This document shows positions 57,550 to 64,000 of a DNA stretch of 64,000 nucleotides, in pieces. Where the stretch lies: NCBI GenBank assembly GCA_022496205.1, contig WTXD01000018.1, forward strand, positions 62,001 through 126,000. The letters run 5' to 3'. A program made the translations under genes and the position numbers. The notes under the pieces are model-generated. The model was not told the DNA's origin and made no database searches. It saw only the letters and a program-made list of their open reading frames with translations. Numbering within the stretch: position 1 is the stretch's first letter; every line of letters begins with the position of its first letter. The DNA comes from Gloeopeniophorella convolvens (lineage: Eukaryota > Basidiomycota > Agaricomycetes > Russulales).

Positions 57550-59819
57550 TCACCGCCAGTTACTGGCTTTCGCTGCTTCCAGAGCAGTCCCGCACTTCCC
57601 ACTTCTTGCACTTGTGTCTGCACCACGCTCGAGAGAGAGGTTTACAACGCTCGCGTCCCCCCTGTGCGACGCCCCTATCAACTCCGTCGTATACTCTCCG
57701 CCCTGGGCATTGACGTCGGCGCCGCGGTCCAGTAACAGCCTCACGACAATGAGCTTGCCTCGCGTCGAGGCTGCCTGGAGCGCGGGCCCGTACTTTCTGT
57801 CCAGGATGTTGATGTCGGCGCCGTGGTCTAGTGGCATCGTGACGACGTCGACTTTGCCTCCCTTTGAAGCTTCCCGGAGCACGGTTTCGTACTTGCCGCC
57901 CTGGGCGTTGACATCCGCGCCACGGTCTAGTAGCAACTAGACAACGTCGAGCTTGACTTCCTTCGACGCTGCCTGGAGCGCCGCCCCGTATTCGCCGTCC
58001 TGGATGGCAACATCGGCGCCGTGGTCCAGTAGCAGCTTGACGGCATGGAACCTGCCTCGTGTCGACGCTGCTTGGAGCACAGTTCCGTACTTCCCGCCCC
58101 AATGGATGTTGACATCGGCGCCGCGGCTAAGGAGCGTTTGTACGACCTCATGGTGACCTTCGAGCGACGCCGCGGAAAGTGCAGTTCCTACTTCGCCTCC
58201 ATTTGCATCGATGTTCTGAAGCTCTGGCGCAGGTAGATGATCGAAAAGATGATGAAGGCCAAGGTGTGCAGCGCGGTACAGAGTGATGTTTGCACCACTA
58301 GGCGGCACTGACTTAGGACTGCGACCACCAAACAACATTAAACGTCCCAGACGTCCTCCGATTAGCGAGTGCCAACCTTTCCAGTAGGGTTCAACCGGAT
58401 TGCACACGAGCTTGATAGCATCCAGAATCGGCGAAGGCGCGCTTTCAAACTGTGCGTATTCGACCCAACAACCGGCGGCGTATGTAGTAAGGGGGTGGTT
58501 GTGGATGCCATCCAGTATACTATTGGTCTTTCCCCGAACTGAAATAGGGTGCCGAGGCATGACTTCGCTAGGACCGTATGAGAGGGATCTGGGAGGGTGC
58601 GGAACGGGAGATCCGAGGCTTTGAATCAATGATGTTCCTGGATGTTAAAAATTCTTTGACCGAGAAGTGCGCGAATTGCACCTGAGTTCTTCCATCACGA
58701 TCTGGGGTATCGACGATCTGAATGAAACCTGGCACCAAGACATGTGGATAGAACGGTACCTTTTGGATTGAACGGCCACCAGTCCTTGCGATAGACCGGG
58801 ATGCCTTCGCTAAGATCGATTGCAAGGATTTTCGCAAGCTCCTCTACGCCAAGTGGACGTCGGGAGAACGACAAGCATTGGAAAATTCGATGAGCGTCCC
58901 CCCAATTATCCTCACTGATTCTCCCCAACTCGACTCATACGTCGCATACAGAGTTCTGGGGAGTGACCTGAGAGTGCAATTGATCTTCGCTGGCGGACAT
59001 TCGCATAGCATCTCAAGCTAGCAGGACACGTATCGGAACCTGCGCATTGATTTGATCAAGCCAATCTTAGTTCAACAAGTCCGAACAAGCACTGACATTC
59101 CATTCGCCTTGCTCGACAACGTTTCAATGACCTCCTCTTTCATAACCTCTCCCCCAGCCATCATCTTCTCGTGAGACTCGATGGTCGACACGGTCATCCG
59201 GGTGACTTCTTTCCCGATGCCCCTGTTCCTCCTCGAGGACCACTCGATGAGACGCCAGCGCCCGTAGAGCTCGGCTGGTGTCCTCCTCAGGACGATTGAT
59301 AACGCAAATCCGCAAATCCGAGAGCTCCAAGCCGACGAGATCCTTCACAAGCTCCAGGGTCTTCCTGCACGAGGACGATAGACCATAGTTCGGCATTTCG
59401 TCTAGGGCATCCACGACGATGTACTGGGTGCCACATGGCTGTCAGGCTATCTCTTTCAAGCACTGAGCGAGGCCGTCGTCTGTGGAGTCCTGTGAACTGT
59501 TTCCGTGCTTTGAATAGAACTCGCGAAGTATATTGTCGGATGCATAGAATTGGGTGGAGAGGTCTATCAGCTAGGAGGAAAGAAGACCACGGTATGCTTG
59601 CTTTTGAATGTCGCGGAAGTCGCAGCAGAAGTACGCGAGTGCAGCTGAGATCCTCCGGGACGCAGTAGCAGTAACCTCGTCTGGCGATACGCAGTCGTTA
59701 GGCTGAGCGACGAGCGCATGGACGGTCGAGTCCTTTCCCGTCTTCTTCTCGCACTCCTTCAAGACTTCGGTAAACAGCTGCTGGTAGCGGGATGCGCCCG
59801 CCGCCTCGGTAGCAGATAT
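57550..59819 (-). pseudogene. NLR3: decayed Goodbye-NACHT-ankyrin gene (copy 2)
   Basis: Close relative of NLR2 with many breaks. The start codon equivalent is ATA, not ATG (59819-59817), followed by GASRYQQLFTEVLKECEKKT and CVSPDEVTA. There the sequence jumps to ALAYFCCDFRDIQKQAYRGL: a deletion of about 1.1 kb relative to NLR2 removed the rest of the Goodbye domain, the linker and Walker A. Stops occur at 59571-59573 and near 59444. Walker B IVVDALDEMP is still there. The frame shifts near 59200 and again near 58690-58740. The ankyrin part (EVGTALSAASLEGHHEVVQT ... LLLDHGADVAIQDGEYGAAL) is cut by TAG at 57937-57939 but then continues in the same frame to EAAKASNWR-stop at 57550. Not expected to give an NLR. 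Confidence 0.88.
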
Positions 59820-60699
59820 GATTTCGTTCCGTGGAGAGGAGGAGATTGGAATGGGCCGGGATGAGTTGGGCTTCAGGCTATGGCCACGCCGCACTATGTA
59901 GAGCCTGCAGGTAAGCGTGGGTGTCCCTGGTTCTTAAACGGGGATGCACATTGCGCATGCACTCTAAGTACGCGTCGGCCGAGAATCAACCGGAAAATCC
60001 ATGTGTGCTGTGTGCAGCACTCACCCTTATTTTGGGGCGCTGCAGATTTGGATGACGCGCGAGTCACTGCACACTCTTGGAGAGCATCGCACCCGTGTGG
60101 ACTGGAACGTGCTCGAGTACATGATTGTCATAGTCAGTGTGGTAAGAGGCGCGGTCGCCAGTCGAGGTCGAGGTATCACGTCATGCTCGTAGCATCAGCA
60201 GAGGCTCGGAACACGGGCGGGACCAGGAACTTCGTTTGCATGCAGCAACTTCTGTATGTATGGCTGCGTGCCGCAGAACGGCCATTACACGACCACCCCT
60301 TGGACCACCCTGCCCGGACCACATCCAACGGACCGGCAACCTGCATGATGAAATTGATACAGGTTGATGCAAGCGTTGGTGTGTACACGCAACGTAACTG
60401 ACGGCGTCATGGAGCTCGAGGACCGAAGATGCAACTAGGTGCGGTCGTCGGCGTCTGGAGAGCCCGAGCCTCCCAGAGTTGTAAGCTATGGATATGAGTG
60501 CCTGGTAGGCCAGACGGGTGCAGACAGGCTGAGACGGACTCAACTGGCACGAGATTGCGGCTGGAGCATCGAGAAAATTATGAACGAGACGCCCGGCCCG
60601 GGCGGTGCGGCTGACATGACCGTCCTCGAAGCCGCTCCAAGCCGTTGCTCCGTTTTTCTCAACACCACCACTACCAAGCCTACGCAAGACAGCCCTGCT
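59820..60699. other. Divergent intergenic region NLR3 / CCC1
   Basis: 59825-59945 matches 55240-55345 of copy 1 (shared CGCATTGCGCATGCACTC-like motif). 59960-60540 has no counterpart in copy 1: insertion here or deletion there. No transposon ends were recognised. 60540-60699 is the CCC1 leader, shared with copy 1. Upstream in-frame ATGs (60581, 60617) could give a longer CCC1 N-terminus. Confidence 0.5.
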
Positions 60700-61976
60700 A
60701 TGGCCTCGGAAACCCCTCCATCTGTCCCCCTTCCCCGATCCTCCTCAAGTGCAGGCACCCTCAAAAACAAGCCCCCGGTTTGGGCAATCGACGACGCGAC
60801 GCCCTCCGTGCCCGCACCACTCCCCGCAAAGTGCGCGCGGCACGCTCGGGAGGGTGAAGTCTGCTGCAAAGAGTTGAAGGGCGAGGATGAGCGGCAGCTG
60901 ATCGACCCGGACATTGTACGCGATATGTGAGTGTCTTGTTCATCACATCTCCCGAGTCTGCTGGTCCAGGCGCTGCGGAGCGGAGTGAAGGTGGGAATGG
61001 GGTTCCGTGCACACCGTGCATTCATGCGATACGGTGGCATTGATTGGTTGCATGCCCCCGCACAGGGCGGGGGTTTTGAGCAGCTGCGGTACAGTGCGTG
61101 CTTCGGACATTCGGCTTCGGACTATCTTCCTGTCCTTTCTCCGCGTGTCTCTCCGCTTCTTTGATACGGCTGCTGATCTACCGCGTCTGTGCCTAGTGTC
61201 ATTGGCCTCTCGGACGGCCTGACTGTCCCGTTCGCGCTGACGGCCGGCCTGTCATCCCTCGGCGAGTCGAAGCTCGTCGTCCTCGGTGGCATCGCGGAGC
61301 TCATCGCCGGTGCAATCTCTATGGGCATTGGCGGCTTCCTTGCGTCTCAGGCCGAGCGCGATCACTATCGCTACCTCCGACGTACCACCTCGGCGCGCGT
61401 GCTGCGCTCGTGCGACGGAGAGATGGAGCGTGAGGTGCACGCCGTACTCGGCGCGGTCGGTGTCGACGAGAAGGTGTCGCGTCAGGTGGCACACAGTCTG
61501 TTGGAGGTGGAGTGTGCGGCGGATCGGGAGGGCGGACTGCCGGACGAGGAGGGCGGGCTTCGATGGAGCCGTACCGTCGGCATCACGGAGTTCCTGCTCA
61601 AGTTCGGTGAAGGGCTTGGTACGTACTCTACTTCTTCACCCGGCGTCATCCGGTCTTACACTGTGCCGCAGAGGAGGTCCCAACACGGCGTCTCTACCTC
61701 TCGGCCTTTACTATCGGCGCGGGCTACCTCCTGGGTGGCATCATCCCGTTGATCCCGTACTTCTTCATCGCAACGGCACATATCGCGCTCATCTACTCGT
61801 CCATCTTCACCGGTATCGTCCTCCTCATCTTCGGCGCGGTCAAGGCAAGAATCACAGGCGCGGCAGGCAAAGGTGCAAGCGGATACGTCTGGGGTGCTGT
61901 GAGTACCTTGGCCGTCGGTGGTGCTGCTGCCGCCGCCGCATACGGTATTGTCGCATTGTTGGAGTCGAAGGAATGA
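60700..61976 (+). CDS. CCC1: CCC1/VIT1-family vacuolar iron/manganese transporter
   Basis: Exports Fe2+ or Mn2+ from the cytosol into the vacuole (family knowledge). Start MASETPPSVPLPRSSSSAGT; exon 1 continues CCKELKGEDERQLIDPDIVR D. Intron 1 (about 60928-61196) joins to IVIGLSDGLTVPFALTAGLS, the diagnostic first transmembrane helix. Then LVVLGGIAELIAGAISMGIG GFLASQAERDHY (helix 2 and the metal-binding GG-x-A region), an acidic cytosolic domain (DEKVSRQVAHSLLEVE), and, after an intron near 61619-61670, LYLSAFTIGAGYLLGGIIPL, IYSSIFTGIVLLIFGAVKAR and AVGGAAAAAAYGIVALLESK E-stop. Five membrane spans as in the family. Its 5' part is inside the tandem duplication; only this copy is whole. Confidence 0.93.
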
Positions 61977-62320
61977 GTCCCTTTCCGAGTTTCGTTGGCG
62001 GTGCTTCATCTATACATTATGCCGTCTGCTCTCCTCTTTGCTAGTTGTCGGATTCGGTAGTTACCTGTACTACTGCCATGGTTCTCCCGGTCTGTGTACA
62101 TCTCCTGGGATCTAATCTCTTAGGTGCCCTCGTGCCCTCAGCTAGCCGCCGGCAGCTTACACGATCTTGACTCGGCCTGTGATACTCGTGCCCGAGGCAC
62201 CGGCTATCAGACTACCATCCATTACCATCCATGCAACTCTCCGACACTGAAATACTAACCCCACATTCTCCTCCTTTCGCTGAGTTCAGTTCTGGACATC
62301 ACTGAGCGGGCGATCAACGA
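61977..62320. other. Short intergenic region
   Basis: 344 bp between CCC1 and the VWA8 gene on the same strand. No gene or clear promoter element. Confidence 0.5.
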
Positions 62321-63680
62321 ATGGCGTCCGCACGCCGTCTAAAGCGCATCAGCGACGCGCTCGCACCGCCGCCTGAGACGATAGGCACGCTCACGCTCGG
62401 CGACGTCTCCTTCCCGGTACCAAAGTCGCTCACCCCCGCGCGCCTGCCACACGCTGCGCCACTCGACCCCGCCGACCCGCGCACGCGCGCCCACCTCTAC
62501 TTTCTCCTGCAGAAATACATCCTCGGCCAGGACGTATTCCTCATCGCGCAGCCGGGGCCGTACGCGCGGCGGCTCGCGCTCACGTTCTGCAGGTGCGCGC
62601 ACCCGCTCTCCGGCCCTTAGTATGTGCGCGCTGAGCAGTACGGGTCTTCCTGCGGTGCGCTCAGCCTGGTGAATGCAGAGTACGAGTATATTGCGCTGCA
62701 TCGCGACGTGGGCGAGACGGAACTCAAGCAGGGCCGTGAGATCCGCGAGGGCGGGAACTTGGTATATGTCGACAGCGCTGCTGTGCGCGCCGTCAAGACG
62801 GGGCGCGTGCTGATCATCGAGGGCATCGAGAAAGCAGAGCGGGGCATCATGCCGGTGCGTGCGTCCTCTTTAAACCATGTGCGTTGCTGAGCGTGCGTCC
62901 AGGTGCTCAACAATCTGCTCGAGAACCGCGAAATGTAATGTCGCGCCCGATTTCTCCGGCTCGGAGTTGGAGTCGCTGACCTCGGCACGCCCGCAGGAAC
63001 CTAGACGACGGGACGCACATCCTGCACCCGCACCAACACGCGCTCCTGCCCGACGCCGACGCCGCCGACGCGCGCTTCGTCCCCGCGCACCCCGCCTTCC
63101 GCGTCATCGCCATCGGCGCGCCCGTCCCGCCCTACACCGGCTACCCGCTCGACCCGCCCTTCCGCTCGCGCTTCCAGGCGCGCTTCCTCGACCCGACCGG
63201 CGCGCTCCTCGCGCTCCCCGCCGACGCGCCCGCACCCGACTCCGAGCTGCCCGCGGCATCCGCGTCCCTCTGGCGCACGCTGCGCGACCTCGTGCTCGCG
63301 ACGCAGCGCGCAAGCGAGGCGCGCCACGCGCTCGACGGCGTCGCGCGCCCCGCGCTCCCGCCATTCCCGCAGACCGCCCTCGCGAAGCTCCGCGCGCTGC
63401 TCCGCGCGTTCCCGCCGCCCGCCCGCGGGCTCGCGCCGCGGGCGCTCGGCCGCCTCATGATCGTGCTGCATCCCGAGCTGCTGCACGCGCCATTCCAGGC
63501 GTGGGCACTGCTCAGCGAGCGCGTGGAGGAGGCCGGGCTGGGCCCGCTCGCGGCGCCGCTCGCCACCGAGGACGACGATGACGCTACGGCGGAGGAAGAC
63601 GCGGCGGGATTATTGGGCTACACCGTGCGCGCGATCTCGCGGGCGGGTGCGCATACCGCGCGCGTTGTCTTTGCACCTCT

Positions 63681-63713
<33 letters not shown>

Positions 63714-64000
63714 GGCGGGATCGGACGCCGCTCTCGACGTGCCCGCGGGGTTTGCGCCGCTGCGCGCGTTCCCGCTGGCCGAGACGCCGGACTTTGTGCC
63801 GAGCGCGCGCTTCGTCGGGCTGCTCACGAGCTGCCTGCAGGCGCACGCGCTCGGGTGGGACGTCTCGCTTGTCCCGCCCGCGCAGCCGGCAACGGCCAGC
63901 GCGTCGACGTCGCTGCTCGTGCAGGTGCTCGGCGATGTGCTCGGGTATGCGCGCGAGGCGGTGCATGTGTACAAGGAGCTTGGGGGCCGCGAGCTGTTGA
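62321..64000 (+). CDS. VWA8: VWA8-type AAA+ ATPase, mitochondrial (5' part only)
   Basis: Large AAA+ protein found in mitochondria or peroxisomes in other eukaryotes. The start MASARRLKRISDALAPPPET is basic and could be a targeting signal. VWA8 hallmarks: LGDVSFPVPK, AHLYFLLQKYILGQDVFLIA with QPGPYARRLALTFC (in place of a Walker A), then, after an intron at about 62592-62668, YEYIALHRDVGETELKQGRE, GGNLVYVDSAAVRAVKTGRV LIIEGIEKAERGIMP (Walker B like), VLNNLLENREM | NLDDGTHILHP, FRVIAIGAPVPPYTGYPLDP and PFRSRFQARFLDP. A glycine run of about nine residues lies near 63681-63712. The frame is open to the window end at 64000, so the C-terminal AAA and VWA domains are outside. Confidence 0.9.
63681..63712 (+). 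repeat. CGG/GGC trinucleotide run in VWA8
   Basis: About ten GGC units coding for polyglycine in the linker after VVFAPLG. Length-variable microsatellite expected. Confidence 0.85.

Larger units (their letters stand above)
56312..61238. repeat. Tandem duplication, copy 2 (P450-NLR-CCC1 block)
   Basis: Same gene order as copy 1 (P450 fragment, NLR on the minus strand, CCC1 5' end) but only 4.9 kb instead of 8.2 kb. The loss is explained by at least three deletions: P450 3' half, part of the NLR N-terminal region with the P-loop, and several ankyrin units. It gained or kept an extra stretch at about 59960-60540 that copy 1 lacks. Confidence 0.85.

Noticed and set aside
48150..61238. Transposon-driven duplication
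   Set aside because: No inverted or long terminal repeats, target-site duplications or transposase-like ORFs were seen at the breakpoints; six-base microhomology explains the junction.

Overview
The window looks like nuclear DNA of an Agaricomycete (mushroom-forming basidiomycete). Genes are split by many short GT-AG introns of about 45-65 nt, and several families are typical of such fungi: NLR-like proteins with an N-terminal Goodbye domain, a NACHT ATPase and ankyrin repeats; DUF6535 membrane proteins; multi-intron cytochrome P450s; S10 carboxypeptidases; small secreted proteins. No rRNA, tRNA, CRISPR array or complete transposon was recognised by eye. All splice sites given are read by eye.

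Region 1 (1-32.4 kb) is mostly housekeeping. In order: PIG-F/GPI11 (-), a secreted S10 serine carboxypeptidase (+), a decayed coding stretch (-), an unidentified gene (+), a SANT/Myb protein related to ZZZ3 (+), a PBDC1 homologue (+), the fork-protection protein TOF1/Timeless (+), a bZIP factor (+), a transaldolase-fold protein that lacks the catalytic lysine (+), a HAD phosphatase of the PHO13/PGP type (+), and TFIID subunit TAF6 (-). Between them lie GC-rich gaps of 1-2.6 kb with only doubtful ORFs.

Region 2 (33-35.7 kb) has two adjacent secreted-protein genes that look like paralogues (HsbA-like). The second carries a long Ser/Asn/Asp-rich insert in the middle of the domain. Both have a TATA box.

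Region 3 (36-61 kb) is accessory and dynamic. It holds NLR1 (-), a divergent DUF6535 membrane-protein gene with a disturbed 3' end, P450-1 (-), mitochondrial uS14m (-), P450-2 (+), NLR2 (-), then a pseudogene made of the 5' end of a CCC1/VIT1 transporter joined to the middle of a P450, then a decayed NLR3 (-), then an intact CCC1/VIT1 transporter (+). The order fits one event: tandem duplication of a block running from the middle of P450-2, through an NLR, into the start of CCC1. Copy 1 is 48150-56311 and copy 2 is 56312-61238. Each copy kept one good version of some genes: P450 and NLR in copy 1, the CCC1 5' end in copy 2. The NLR2 ankyrin array is built of 99-bp units that are very similar at DNA level, as in fungal NLRs under repeat homogenisation.

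Region 4 (62.3-64 kb) is the 5' part of a VWA8-type mitochondrial AAA+ ATPase that runs off the window.
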